Part shown: positions 9,173-20,532 of the stretch, piece after piece
Layout of the letters: each line of letters begins with the position of its first letter
How positions within the stretch are numbered: the stretch's first letter is position 1
Assembly: GCA_946408385.1 (NCBI GenBank)
Contig: CAMJSB010000001.1
Location: 136,606-200,605 of the forward strand
Length of the DNA: 64,000 nt
Direction: 5' to 3'
From: an uncultured bacterium
Lineage (GTDB): Bacteria > Patescibacteriota > Gracilibacteria > Absconditabacterales > Absconditicoccaceae
Program-made: the position numbers and the translations under genes
Notes under the pieces: model-generated
The model's input: only the letters and a program-made list of their open reading frames with translations
Databases searched by the model: none
Told to the model about the DNA's origin: nothing

Positions 9173-10510
9173 CTAAATATCCTGGAGTTTTACAAATCTG
9201 TACACTTCATGGAGATCAAACGCTCCTTTCATCGCTTTAAATATTCCATCTCTTTCCAAATCAATCATTCATTTACTCAAAGCAAATTTTCCAACTTCAA
9301 ATGCTGATTTTCCATCAATAAGTAATCCTTTAATATCATCTGTATAATCCATCATTTCATAAATTCAAAGTCTTCATTTATATCCACTTCACTTACATAC
9401 AGGACAAATATCTCAAGTTTTTGGATCTTTTCATGTTCACTCCATTACATATCATTTTACAAAGAAATCATTCCATTCTTCCTGAGAAATATTACGTAAT
9501 TGAAGTTCTTTCTTTAATTCATCTTTATCAAATGTACGGAAAGAATTTTTTGCATTTCTAAATTTTACTTCATCCTCTGGTCTGATTTTTACTTTTTGAC
9601 CACAGTTTGTACAAACTTTCCTTCAAAGTCTCTGTGCAATTACCAAATTGAAAGTACCAGCAATCATATAAGGTTCTGCACCCATTTTTGCCACCCTGGT
9701 AATAGTTTCCACGGCTGAATTGGTATGCACAGTAGAGAATACAAGATGTCAGGTCATGGAAGATTCCATCGCCATTTCCAAAGTTTCTCTATCACGAATC
9801 TCTCACACCATGATAATATCAGGGTCTTGTCTCAATGCAGATCTAAGTCATGAAAGGAAAGTAAATCAGATATCAGATCTAACCTGAGCCTGATTTAATC
9901 ATAGCATTTTGTTTTCGACTGGGTCCTCGAATGTAGTAATATTTACTTCTACTTTATTAATATCTGAAAGAGCTGAATATAGTGTTGTAGTTTTTCATGA
10001 TCCAGTAGGTCATGTATTCAAAATAATTCAGTTTGGATACGCTAAGTTTTTTTGCATAATACGTCAATTTGATCCCTCCAATCAAAGTGAAGAAAGAGGA
10101 GGAATTTCTTTTGATTTATCCACAATACGCATTACCAACTTTTCTCACCAAACAGTAGGCAAAGTATTGGCACGCAGATCGATTTCCTTATTTGTTTGTG
10201 TAACAGCAGAGACTCTGGCATCTTGAGGCAACCTTTTTTCATCTGGTCTCATCTGTCCAGACTCAATTTTAAATTTTGAAATAATGGAATCGTGAAAAGA
10301 TTTTGGGTATTGCACCAATTCTTCCAAAACTCAGTCAATTCTGATTCTGATTCTACAATAATTTTCAAAAGGTTCGATATGAATATCTGATGCACCTTCT
10401 TCTACTCAAATAGTCAAAAGATAATCAAAAATCTTCACAATATCAGATTGAAGAATTGCTTTATTGAGTAAATCTCTATAATTAACTGTTTCTACGCTAT
10501 TTTCTGGCAT
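9173..10510 (-). CDS. pilB: Type IV pilus assembly ATPase (PilB/GspE family)
   Basis: 445 aa, shorter than typical PilB (~560) because the N-terminal MshEN-type domain is absent. GASDIHIEP region at residues ~40-48, Walker A GPTGSGKTTT, Asp box, Walker B DPDIIMVGEIRD, His box GHLVFSTVHTN, and a C-terminal tetracysteine zinc motif (CTNC ... CPVC). Hexameric cytoplasmic motor powering pilin assembly or secretion. Start at the ATG at 10510. Followed by pilC; the prepilin gene at 2728-3864 is unlinked. Confidence 0.94.
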
Positions 10511-10665
10511 TTATTAATCTAGGTATATAATACAAAGACAATATTATTATACTCCAAAAATTTTTAAAAGCAAAAAATCAGGGACTTTTTTTTGATAAAA
10601 AAATTATTGCTTTTATATCCATATTTTTTATCTTTTATTTTGCTTTGTTTTAACAAATTAAAAAG

Positions 10666-11013
10666 ATGGAAAATAAAAAACAAATCTGATATAAAAATGA
10701 AGAACTCGTAAAACAACATTATCTTAATCATTGATATGAACTCATAAAATGAAATTACACTATCCATTGATGAGAAATCGATCTTTTAATGAAAAAATGA
10801 TGAGAATTGGCAGTAATTGAAGTAAAAACCGTGAATCATATAGATGAACTAGATAATTATATCACTCCCAAAAAAATCTGATTTTTACAAAGAACTTTGG
10901 AAAACTATCTTCAAAGCATAGATGAAAGCTGGATTGAATATATCAGAATGGATGTAGTTTTTGTGAAAAACAATCAAATTTTGGAAATTTATGAAGATGT
11001 CACGAATAGATAA
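10666..11013 (+). CDS. YraN/UPF0102-family predicted endonuclease
   Basis: 115 aa, normal for the family. The PD-(D/E)xK-like core is visible as GGEIDLLMKKGGELAVIEVKTV at residues ~36-57, with the ExK of EVKT. Biochemical function of the family is not settled; a role in DNA processing or repair is presumed from the fold. Many glycines are TGA. Single gene, followed by the ctp gene 72 bases downstream. Confidence 0.88.
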
Positions 11014-11085
11014 TTTTTTGAAATTGTATTTTGATGGTGGAATATTATAATTAATTATTATGTTTTATTTTTGACATGAAAATCT

Positions 11086-12321
11086 ATGAATAATAAAAAC
11101 TCACATAAAATATACATTTTAGATGCAATACTTTTCATATTTTTCTGAATGATAATCTGATGAGGTTTGATGATATGGAAACAGAATGCCGTTTTGAGTA
11201 CTTTACTAGAGAAACATGAATCAAAATATACAAAATTCTGAGCAATTGATGAAATCCTGGAAAACGAATATTATGATGAAGATGTACTAAGTGGTTCAAA
11301 AGCTGATATGGTGGAATGAGCTTTAGTTTGATATGTAGGAGCCATTGACGACCCACATACAGTTTATTTAAGAGAAGAAGACAATACTGAACTCATGAAT
11401 GAGCTCCAGGATGATGCAGGATTTGCTGGTATTTGAGCAGTAATTGAGAAGCAAGAAAATTACGTAGTAATTTCTGAAGTTTTGAAAAAATCTCCTGCTG
11501 CTAGAGCATGACTTTTACCTTTGGATAGAATTTATATGGTGGAAGATCAGACTTTAGAAGATTTAACTGCTCAGGAGGTAGTACAATTAATCAGGTGAGA
11601 AAAATGAACCGAAGTAAATCTTTTCATAGAAAGAGAATGAAAAAAATGAGAAGAAAATAAAAGATTTTTGGTAACAATCGTGAGAGAGGATGTTAGCATT
11701 CCATCTGTTACTTCTGAAGTAATTGAAAAAAATGGTAAAAATCTGCTTTATATAGAAGTTTCTATCATTTCTAATAAAACTACTGCCCTACTTTTGGAAG
11801 AAGTTAGAGAGGCTTTAGAATCTTCTGGAAAAATCGATGGAATCATTCTGGATTTGAGATGAAACAGTTGAGGATACCTAGAAGAAGCTGTAAAACTGCT
11901 CGGGCATTTCTTTCCAAGAGACACTCTACTCGTAAAAAGTAAATATAAAGCATACGAAGATATCGATCATGTTTCAAAGTGAAGATGAGAACTTTGAAAT
12001 TATCCAATCGTAATTCTCGTAGATCAGCTCACTGCGAGTGCTGGAGAAATTATCGCTCTAAAATTTCAAGAAGAATGAAAAACTATAATCTGAATGCAGA
12101 CTTTCGGAAAATGAAGCATTCAGGCTGTAGAAGATTTCAAGGATGGTTCAAGTTTGAAATATACCGTTTGAAAATGGTACTCTCCAAATGATGTGAATAT
12201 TGATAAAGAATGAATTACTCCTGATATTGAAGTGGAGCGAGATTATGAAAAATATAAAGAAGACTGAACTGATAATCAGCTTGAAGCTGCAAAGGAGGAA
12301 TTATTGAAATTAATTGAGTAA
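11086..12321 (+). CDS. Carboxy-terminal processing protease (S41, CtpA/Prc family)
   Basis: 411 aa. One N-terminal membrane anchor (~residues 9-31), a PDZ domain (~110-190; GIGAVIEKQENYVVISEVLKKSPAARAGL), then the S41 catalytic domain. The nucleophilic Ser is in LTASAGEIIAL and the general-base Lys in MQTFGKGSIQ. Periplasmic-side endoprotease trimming or degrading envelope proteins from their C-termini. The ATG at 11086 is chosen because the upstream ATG meets TAA at once. Confidence 0.93.
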
Positions 12322-12330
12322 AGAAAAATT

Positions 12331-12505
12331 GTTCCCCTTTAATTAAAGGGGATACGGCGAAGCTGAGAGGATTTTGTACATCACGTTTAAAAAATCTTCC
12401 ACCACAAGAGGTCTTCACTTCGCTAATCGGGGCAAGCCTCCTTTCAAAAAGGAGGACAAATTCTTGCTTCTTTCTCCCTCCATCAAGGGAGACTGAAAGG
12501 TTGTT
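12331..12505. repeat. Cluster of intergenic palindromic repeats
   Basis: Starts with GTTCCCCTTTAATTAAAGGG followed by GATACGGCGAAGCTGAGAGG, a member of the same family as 60470-60513 and, inverted, 62106-62147. It continues with other hairpin units: CTCCTTTCAAAAAGGAGG and CCCTCCATCAAGGGAG. No ORF. Lies between convergent genes. Confidence 0.75.
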
Positions 12506-12520
12506 TGAATGAGATAATGT

Positions 12521-13126
12521 TTATTTCTTTTGAAACTTAGACTTTATTTTATTCCATATCCATAACTCATATTTTCAATTATCTATATAATAAACTGCTC
12601 ATCTAAATATATCTGTTAAAATTATATAAGTAACCAAAACTAAAATACTGTAAGACAAAAATTTAAATATATGTTTCCAACTAATTTGGTACCATTTTTT
12701 ATAAAATCAATTCCACCTAGAAAAATCTGAAATATCTGACATAATATATGATCTATCATATAAATAATCATTAATTTCTTCATTTTCGTCCATATTGGGG
12801 TATGTTTTTTCTATAATATCGATGTAATTTGTTTCTTCGTATCAATAATATCGCTTTAATAATCATGCTAACTCAACTGCTTTTAGACAAGCCTCTTTCT
12901 CATAATAATCTTTTCATTCACACTTGGAACTATCTAATTTTTCAATTTCATAATCGTAATGTGTTCGGACAAACCAATCTGAATTATATAACCAATATAT
13001 TAAGGCTACAACACTCGGTATACTAATAAAGAACCATAGCACTACCACCAATCTCCAAATTTTGGATTTTATGCAAGGGTTTTCTTTCATTTGAATAATA
13101 GTAAATTTATTAAATTTATCGATCAT
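12521..13126 (-). CDS. Unknown two-TM membrane protein
   Basis: 201 aa with TGA as Gly. Predicted membrane helices at residues ~25-46 (VVVLWFFISIPSVVALIYWLY) and ~150-170; between them an acidic, Tyr-rich ~100-residue region with four Cys or so, and a basic C-terminus (NKIKSKFQKK). No family recognised. Stands alone on the minus strand, 33 bases upstream-to-downstream of the metallophosphoesterase end. Confidence 0.6.
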
Positions 13127-13159
13127 TTCTATTATTCAAAAATCAAAAGTAAAGTCAAA

Positions 13160-14401
13160 CTATAAAATTTTCATTTCTTGCAACAACTTTTCATACTCTT
13201 CATAATCGTCTGGATATTGCTTTTTGAGAAACTTTTTGAGCAATTCTAACCAATTTCAAAAACTTAACTGCCCTGCTAAATCAGGTTTTTCTAATTGTTC
13301 CAATAATTTTTCTGTAGATTTCGTATCTTTTTTGAGCTGAACATTCTGGAGAGATTGCTGAAGTTTTGGATCCACAAACTCATCCATATTATCATATTGA
13401 AGCTTTTCCACAGTCAACGAAAGTGAAACATTTTTCATATCTAAACTATCATTATAATTTGCTTCCACCGTAAACGAAGCATCCTTGAAATTGTCCGAAT
13501 TTTGCAAAGATTTCCAGTGCGAGATAATATCATTTTCTGAAATCGCTTGAAAAGACTGAGTAAATAAATCAGCATTTCCAGTTTTTCTCTCCATCGTGAA
13601 ATAATAATTTATCCCCGTTTCGTGAGCCGTAAATTTACCATCATTCCAAGTCCAAAAATATTTAATCTGATCGATTTCAAGTGGAGAAGTAGCTCGCAGA
13701 CTTCATATGCAAAGGTAATTTTTGTATGCAAAAGCCTGATGTAAATGTCATGAAATAATTTGTAAATTCGCTTGGTCTAGCCAATGCTGAGACAATGCTC
13801 TATCTCTAAAACTAAATTTCGCCTTTTGTCATGGAAACGATACTCATTCCACATAATAGTGGTGAATCAAAGTCAAATCTGAATATTTTTTGGTGAATCG
13901 CTCAACGACCAAGTTTAGCTGAGTTGAAAAAGTCAGATTTTTATTTTTACTTTTCATTTCTTCGGCATATTTTTCGTCTTTTAGGTCATCTATTCATGGA
14001 AAATCTTTTTCATCAATCTCAAGCATCGCAGGCAAGAAGCAGATATTTTTTCATTCAATTTCTTTCACGAATGGCTTAGTTATGAAGCAGATTTCATTGT
14101 CTTTATCTCATATTCTAGAAAGAATTTCAAAAGCTTTTCTTCATTCTTCAAAAACGAATGTATTTCATAGTCGGTCATGATTTCATGCCAAAATGTAGAG
14201 ATTTTTTCACTGAGTGTATAGTTCGAGAAATAAATCGTAAAGCTCGAGAAGAGCATTTCTATCATAACTGAAATGATATACAAAATCTCCCAGAAAAATC
14301 AGATTTTTTTCTTCGTTATGCTCCTGAATAAAGGTTTTAAGTGAATTCAAGAGTTTATCTTTTATTCTTGAAGTTAAATGTATATCTCAGATAAGTAGCA
14401 T
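13160..14401 (-). CDS. Calcineurin-like metallophosphoesterase
   Basis: 413 aa with TGA as Gly. Metal-site motifs appear in order: GDIHL near residue 5, GDFVYH near 37, AGNHD near 73, LIHHY near 175, GHLHQ near 220, as in dinuclear-metal phosphoesterases of the Mre11/UDP-hydrolase superfamily. The C-terminal ~170 residues carry a Gln/Asp-rich helical extension without a recognised family. Substrate unknown. Located 18 bases downstream of rlmE on the same strand, so likely co-transcribed. Confidence 0.85.
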
Positions 14402-14419
14402 GAATTGAAATTTTAGGGA

Positions 14420-15022
14420 TTAAATTTTGATTACATAAGTTTCTTTACTCTCTCTCCTACAGCTTTCAGGCTTAAAAACTTTTATACTTTTTCATCCATA
14501 TTTCTTTTTGAGATTCGCAACATATTCATCAAATCCAGGTCCCATAAATATTTTCGTACAAAATTTTCCATCAGGTTTGAGATATTTATCATAAACTCGT
14601 AAAGTCTGTTCTAGAAGCCCAATTGACCTAATTGCATCAGTTTCCTTATCCCCTATTGTGTTTGGTGCCATATCTGATTGGATGAAGTCAACTTGTTCAA
14701 TTCCATTTTCAGCAAAAATTGCATTCACTTTATCCTGCTGTGTAATATCCTGAACATAAGTATGCATTCATGGTAGTTGAATTTCCACTTTTTTCAAATC
14801 AAAACCAAGAACCTGATAATCTTTCACATGCATTTTCTGGAGTAGAGAAATCGTGTATTGCATTCGACTTCCCGGTGCACAACCGATATCCACTACTGTT
14901 TTAGTATTTTTATCAATTAAATGAAATTTATTCTGAATCTCTTCCAGTTTGAAGGCACTTCTAGCTTTGTATCACTCTTTCTTAGCTTTCTTGAAATAGA
15001 AATCGTATGGATTGTATGTCAT
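14420..15022 (-). CDS. rlmE: 23S rRNA (uridine 2'-O-)-methyltransferase, RlmE/FtsJ/RrmJ family
   Basis: 200 aa. N-terminal KARSAFKLEEI provides the first catalytic Lys; the SAM motif is VVDIGCAPGSRMQY (usual GAAPGGW variant); DFIQSDMAP carries the Asp, and the C-terminal KPESCRRESKETYVI matches the conserved family end. Methylates the ribosomal A-loop U2552 in E. coli. The start is the ATG just downstream of the 15050-15140 repeat. Confidence 0.92.
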
Positions 15023-15049
15023 GGATAGATTTAAAAATATTTGTAAATC

Positions 15050-15140
15050 GTCATCCTGAACGAATGCCTGCCCAGCTAGGCTAGGTAAAAAGGATCTTGT
15101 GTGTAACACCTAAGATTCTTCGGCTACACCTCAGAATGAC
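15050..15140. repeat. GTCATYCTGA-bounded palindromic repeat (family A), intergenic copy
   Basis: Begins GTCATCCTGA and ends TCAGAATGAC, imperfect terminal inverted repeats. The interior has AAGGATCTTGTGTG and CTAAGATTCTTCGGC, shared with copies at 24805-24880 (inside ligA), 52210-52279 (inside an rRNA methyltransferase gene) and a half copy at 52744-52776. 91 bp here. Confidence 0.85.
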
Positions 15141-15190
15141 ATTATGTTTATATTATAAATAAAAAATATATCCTTTACAAGAAGAAATTA

Positions 15191-15223
15191 AAAAAAGGAC
15201 ATGAAGATAAACTCCCATGTCCT
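15191..15223 (-). terminator. Intrinsic terminator of tldD
   Basis: AGGACATG 15196-15203 with CATGTCCT 15216-15223; on the minus strand this is followed by a T run (A run at 15188-15196). Confidence 0.75.
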
Positions 15224-15236
15224 AATTTTGATAAGA

Positions 15237-16895
15237 TTAAATTTCATACTCCTCTGTTGCTTTCCATCCACGAGGAATGTACTTAACTTTGGAAATACAG
15301 AACCGTTTGTCCTTTTCAGGAAGTGCTGAAGGTGCCCAATTAACACCGTACACCGACATAGCAGGAGTATATTCCTGAGTGGGGACACTACCACTTGATG
15401 AACCGCAGTAACCTCCTGTCATTCCGTACTGGTTGCTAACTTCCTTCACTGCAGAGATAAAATCTGTCAAATTAGACGAGAATGTACCTCCATGAAAATA
15501 CTCACGACTTCCGTCCGCATAGACTTTTTCAAGGCTCTCAACCTTAAGTTCAAAGGTTCCTGTAGTCACATCAACCTGACCTGCATAGGACTTCACAAGG
15601 ATGTAATATCCATACTCCTTGAAAAACTTTTCCTCCAAATCTTTGAATGTAACCTTGGAATCTGAAAGAACTTTCAGGTTCGATACTCGTGGTTCAGGGA
15701 GTCGTGCTTCAGCTGTAAGGAAGAAGTTTATCAGTACATTCTGTTGAAAATCTTCAGCCAACGCATGTCCATTTGGCTTTTTCTTCATGCGAGCTGCAGA
15801 ATTACGATCGTGAAGGTAGTTCTTGACCACACCCTTATCAATCAAAAGTGTATCAACTGCTGGCACTCCTTCCATATCATACTTGTAATGTGCAAGCATG
15901 GAAGTGTCCTGAGGACAATCCCAAATCTGAAGTTTTTTCAGAATCGACATAGAAGCATCAGTAGCTACACATTTTCCAAGCTTTCCTTTGAATATCGTAG
16001 AATCTTCTTCAACGATATACCTGCCTGAAAGCATATGACCAGCTATTGCTTCATGGAAAAGTGTTGCCGTTGCCGAATGATTAAATATCAAGGGATAAAT
16101 TCCACTAGGCAACTGCTTACGATCAAGAGTGTAGAGAAACTTCTGAAGTTCTTGTTTCACAGATGGAAATTCAGATTTCAGAGCTTCAAAAGAAGTTGCC
16201 ATCCGATAAACTCCATCAGTAAACATTCGCTTAGTTTTGCTTACTCCCCAAGGATCGATCGTGAATCGCATGATATCCTGATTCTGAATGATACGAGTAC
16301 CATGGGAATCTACTACAATCCACACTTTGCGGTTTGAGGAGATTGAAGCATCAAGTTCAGCAATTGGAGCTGACAGATAATAATTTTTCAGCAATTCCTG
16401 AAAATCTGAAGCAAATTCTTTGGGGACTTGTTCAAGATTTGGGAGTTCAAACTCTTCATCTTTCATATGAGGAGCCGGAGATACCTCAGACTCTAAATAA
16501 AGTTTTTTGTCCTCCAAAGTAGAGCCATAAAATTCATCCAACAGGCCATCGATTCCATTAGCCAAACGAGCCCAGCCAGAAGTCAAAATGCCGTTGTAAT
16601 TGGAGAGGTACGAATTCTTCAAAGAAATGGAATAATCTACTTGTTTTTCCTTTCCCTTATAAAAGAATGTAATTAGCATCTCTGGAGCATACTTATAGAT
16701 TTCCGTACGACCAGGAACCGCATTCAGATAAGGGAGATTATACTTCTCCTCCCTCAAATAGGCGATACGAATACCTGAAATTTTAAAAGTTTTAATTTCC
16801 CCATAGGGATCTTCTTTCTTAATTCTCAGATTCATCGCTCTCTTCATTAAAACTTCTAAAGCCTTAACGATTGAAAGATAATTTTCTGTTTTCAT
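15237..16895 (-). CDS. tldD: TldD/PmbA-family zinc metalloprotease (probable recent acquisition)
   Basis: 552 aa from the ATG at 16895 (an upstream ATG at 16979 would add 28 residues of AT-rich, unconserved sequence). The zinc motif HEAIAGH at about residue 285 is the HExxxH of TldD; a C-terminal Gly-Ser-rich region (GGYCGSSSGSVP) follows. TldD normally pairs with TldE, which lacks this motif; no partner is seen here. Uniquely among the long genes of the window it contains no TGA codon in about 550 codons, all glycines being GGN, and it is visibly richer in G+C. This points to recent transfer from a standard-code donor. Confidence 0.9.
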   Translation of the reverse strand: MKTENYLSIVKALEVLMKRAMNLRIKKEDPYGEIKTFKISGIRIAYLREEKYNLPYLNAVPGRTEIYKYAPEMLITFFYKGKEKQVDYSISLKNSYLSNYNGILTSGWARLANGIDGLLDEFYGSTLEDKKLYLESEVSPAPHMKDEEFELPNLEQVPKEFASDFQELLKNYYLSAPIAELDASISSNRKVWIVVDSHGTRIIQNQDIMRFTIDPWGVSKTKRMFTDGVYRMATSFEALKSEFPSVKQELQKFLYTLDRKQLPSGIYPLIFNHSATATLFHEAIAGHMLSGRYIVEEDSTIFKGKLGKCVATDASMSILKKLQIWDCPQDTSMLAHYKYDMEGVPAVDTLLIDKGVVKNYLHDRNSAARMKKKPNGHALAEDFQQNVLINFFLTAEARLPEPRVSNLKVLSDSKVTFKDLEEKFFKEYGYYILVKSYAGQVDVTTGTFELKVESLEKVYADGSREYFHGGTFSSNLTDFISAVKEVSNQYGMTGGYCGSSSGSVPTQEYTPAMSVYGVNWAPSALPEKDKRFCISKVKYIPRGWKATEEYEI

Positions 16896-17052
16896 ATTTG
16901 TAAAATTTTGATTGGTATTTTGTTTAAATGAAGTAGTATATAAAGAAAAATTAGACAAAGTCAATAGAATATTCCCCATATTCTTATTTATTTCTATTAA
17001 AAAAACATATCTCGAAAGAACTAAAAGGCTCTATTTTATTTTAACCAACCGA

Positions 17053-18378
17053 TTATCAAAATTTTACACCATCTTCTTCTCCCGTTTGCATATTTTTTAC
17101 TTTATAAATTCAATCACTCCATTCTCATTCTCCTAGAATCACAACATAAGGAATTCATTTCTTATCAGCATATCCAAATTGTTTTCCTAATTTATCTGAT
17201 TGATAGTATAATTCACAATTCTTACCTTCTTTTTGAAATTTATTCATAAGTTTGAGAATCTGTCACTTTGTTTGTTCAAAATTCAAGAATAAATATTCAG
17301 TTGCAGTTTTTTGTTCAGTATTTTTATTTTCTTCCCCAAAAATTTTAGATAACAGACGAGAAATTCAAATTGAGCCTCCAAATCCAGCATAAATATCTTT
17401 TTTAGGATTTAGGTATCCAGTTAAATGGTCATATTTTCCTCATCCACAAATAGAACCTAGTCATTCATCGCTTTTCAAAACAGCTTCAAATACAGTTCCG
17501 CTATAATAGTCTAATCAACGAATGATTTGCAAATCAATAACATAATTTAACTCTTCTCATGTATTCTGTTCCCAAGTTTCAAAGAAATTCAAAACTGATT
17601 TTAATTCTGCCAATCACTCAAAGAATAACTTATTTTCACTTAATTTATCGATTTCTTTGATTTCTTTTACTGTATATGTGCGAGAGATTATTTCATTAAT
17701 TTTTTCTGCATCTGATTTTTTAATTCATGCATCCACAAGTGATGCAATAAAATTTTCAGCTCAGATTTTTTTTCTTTTATCGATATAAGAACAAACTACA
17801 GGAGTTTTTTCTTCTCAAATCAAATCATTCAAAAGTCAGATTATTAATTTTCTATTACTTATATGAAATACAGCTTCATCTTTTACTTCCAGCTTTTTCA
17901 GCACAGCATCTAAAGCATGCATCAAAGTTAGAATAGTTTCACCATCATAGTAAAGTACAGTTTTTTCGTCGTCTCTCCTCCAAATTACATCAATATCGCA
18001 TTGCCAAAATTCACGATAACGTCCTTTTTGAGCTCTTTCTCCACGCCATACTGGTTGGATTTGAAATCTTTTGAAAGGAAAAGTCAAATCATTTTCCCAA
18101 TCTAGTACATATCTAGCGAAAGGTACAGTTAGGTCAAAATGTAGAGCATAGTCTTTCAAATCACTAGCTCATTGAGCTAATCCATAAAGTCCAAAAATCT
18201 GCTTTCATGTTTCTTCTCAATTTTTTGATAATAGTACAGCATTACTTTCTACTGCAGGAGTGTGGATATGAGTATATCAAAATAATTGAAATTGATTTTG
18301 AATTTCGCTAATCAATTGGTCAAAAATGCGCTGTTCACTAGGTGAGTATTCCACAAATCCTGAAGGACGTAAAGCCAT
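17053..18378 (-). CDS. hisS: Histidyl-tRNA synthetase
   Basis: 441 aa, normal class II HisRS length. N-terminus [19 protein letters not shown]; motif 2 [31 protein letters not shown] at residues ~105-135; HisRS-specific [13 protein letters not shown] before it. Ends [15 protein letters not shown] as in the anticodon-binding domain, the last Gly being TGA before the TAA stop. Charges tRNA-His. Confidence 0.95.
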
Positions 18379-18447
18379 AATTACACAAAAAATATGTAAA
18401 ATTTCAGTCTGAATGATATTTGATTGACTATAAAATTCAAGTTAAGT

Positions 18448-18960
18448 TTATTTTTTAGAAACCTTCTTCCTTTTTGATTTCTTATCTGATTCTACTGTTC
18501 TCTTTCTAGTTTTTTTAGCACTAACTTTTTCTCACTCTTCAAAACCATCTTCCTCATTTTTATTTTTTTCAATCAATTCTATAATTCAATTTTTCTTATT
18601 AGAACTACGAACAGTTTTTTTTGCATCTTTATCTGAAATCTTTTTTTTATCATTCATCGTCTCAAATAGCTCCTTTGACTTTATAGATAAGAAGAACTCA
18701 TTTTCTATTTTCTTTTTTACTCTTCTAAGCACTTTTGCTGATATTATAGCAAGAATTATAACTAGAAACAAAATTATTCAATATGCAGCTGCAAGTATTC
18801 GATTTACATCGCATGGAGCTGACATTTCAGCAGAATGTAATGAACATTGCATAAAATGATAAAAAACATCAATTGTCCCTACTATCAAAATCATAGGTAT
18901 CATATAAGAAAATAGCTCTCTCCAAAAATACCATCGATTTCTTTTTGTAGTAAGTTTCAT
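18448..18960 (-). CDS. Unknown two-TM protein with a long basic tail
   Basis: 170 aa with TGA as Gly. Two membrane helices at residues ~15-32 and ~55-78 (AAAYGIILFLVIILAIISAKVL), then a ~90-residue highly charged tail dominated by Lys, Glu and Ser, ending KKSKRKKVSKK. The charged tail is probably cytoplasmic and could bind nucleic acid; that is inference. No family recognised. Upstream of hisS on the same strand with a 69-base gap. Confidence 0.6.
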
Positions 18961-19104
18961 TTTGTTGGTGTTTTATGATATAAATCACAAATTCAATATA
19001 AAAATATTATAAACAATGTCTAGTGAAAATTTTATTAAAGAAAGATTTGTTTTTATTAATATTTTCTTTATAAGAAAAATGTTTAAAAAAATCTGATTTT
19101 TTGA

Positions 19105-19536
19105 ATGAAGAAAAAACGAATTATTGCATCATTATTTTGCTTATTATTAATCTGAATCGATCAATTCACAAAATACCTTTTTTATAATCAAGAAATTTGA
19201 AATCAGATTCCTTTCTTAGATCCTTTGTTAAATAAAGGGATTTCTCGATGAATGTCCATGCCAATGATAGTAATTTTTATTGTCAGTGTACTTTGTGTTT
19301 TATTATTCATTTTCTTATTTCATAAAAAATATATCACAATTCTTGACTTTGCATTATTAATGGCTGGGACAATCTGAAATTTAATTGATAGAATTTGGCT
19401 TGGAGGTGTGAGAGATTTTTTATCCATAGGAAGTTTCCCTGTATTCAATATAGCAGATGCATTTCTAACTTGTGGAGTAGCACGAATTTGCATCAAAGAA
19501 GCATTCTGTAATCCAAAAAAATATAAAAATTCATAA
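19105..19536 (+). CDS. lspA: Lipoprotein signal peptidase (signal peptidase II)
   Basis: 143 aa, slightly short for LspA (150-170). Family motifs: IDQFTKYLF near residue 18, GTIGNLIDRI with the first catalytic Asp near 99, VRDFLSI, and FNIADAFLTCG with the second catalytic Asp near 120. Four membrane helices. Cleaves the signal peptide before the lipidated Cys of prolipoproteins; several candidate substrates with lipoboxes are in this window (37241, 43262 minus strand, 54409, 55329, 58114, 63429). Confidence 0.95.
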
Positions 19537-19549
19537 CTATATTTCTATA

Positions 19550-20314
19550 CTATTGTAATCAAAATTTTTTTCTCAGATAACTCGCCAATTCTTCATATTT
19601 TTTCTGCTCTTCATATCATGCAAATTTCCATGAATAACTGAGCATATCTACAACACTTTGATACACTTTTTTAGCTTGTTCCGATTCTAGTTTCCTAGCA
19701 TCTGGATAACTATTTCTCAATTTTTTTGCATAATCGGCACTTATATCCTGATATTTTGATGGCAAATCTCACCATGTAGAGGTAAGTACTGCAATTATTG
19801 CATTTACTGCCTTTAAAGTCCTGATTTTATTTATCGCTTCTTTATCACTCAATCTATCATAGTTTTTATTGGCCTTTGCCTTATTATAATCTTTAGTAAA
19901 TAAACCTAATTTTCACACTCATTTAAAATGTTCTTGCCAATACTTATCAAGTTTACTAATCTGGACTTTTTTTCACGAAGCTCCTATCATTTCATTATTT
20001 CACATATAAAAAGCCACATGAGTTATCTCATTCTTTGATTCATAAGTATTTTTAAAGAAAATCAAATCTCAAACTTCTGCATGTGGTAAATCCGTATGCA
20101 TATTTCATGTTGATGAAAATTGTTCTCATTGCATTGCTGAATTTCTTTCCATTGTTATTCATACATTTCACAATACTACTTGCACAAATCTACTACAATC
20201 CGTTGGATCTCATGGTAAATCTCAATTTCATCAAAATTGGTATGGAGTATCCAAAAACAATTTCGCAATTTTTATTATTAAATCACGATCTTCAGCTGTT
20301 ATTTTTGTTGCCAT
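19550..20314 (-). CDS. NlpC/P60-family cysteine peptidase-like protein
   Basis: 254 aa. Residues ~8-125 form an NlpC/P60 papain-like domain: catalytic Cys in DPTDCSRFVQVVL, His in ITHVAFYMG, with GDLIFFKN between. The C-terminal ~120 residues are Lys- and Tyr-rich, predicted helical, without a known family. No signal peptide is seen. NlpC/P60 enzymes usually cut peptidoglycan peptide bonds; a non-secreted one could serve in recycling or in phage-like lysis. Convergent with lspA (13-base gap). Confidence 0.85.
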
Positions 20315-20532
20315 ATAAATTTTATATAAAGTATAAAAGATCTGACAACTAGACAATATCTGTATTAGACAAAATTGCAAGCTTGTTTTATTAATTTAAT
20401 CCCTAAAATATGAGCAACCTATAAAACGGCGTTAGTCATTTCTTTTTTTAAATTTCTTGCAATATTTTTCATAATTAATAGAATTATTTTATTTATTCTT
20501 ATATTATTTGATTTACTCCTTACCAAATAATA

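Noticed and set aside
15050..15140. Rho-independent terminator for rlmE region
   Set aside because: It has no T run in the right place and belongs to a dispersed repeat family found also inside genes.
16895..16979. Upstream start for tldD at 16979
   Set aside because: The extra 28 residues are AT-rich and unlike TldD N-termini; the ATG at 16895 fits the family better.
20395..20450. Possible terminator near AACGGCGTTAGTC...TTTTTTT before the phosphodiesterase gene
   Set aside because: It resembles the terminator at 21727 in sequence but the arms do not pair; I see no usable hairpin.
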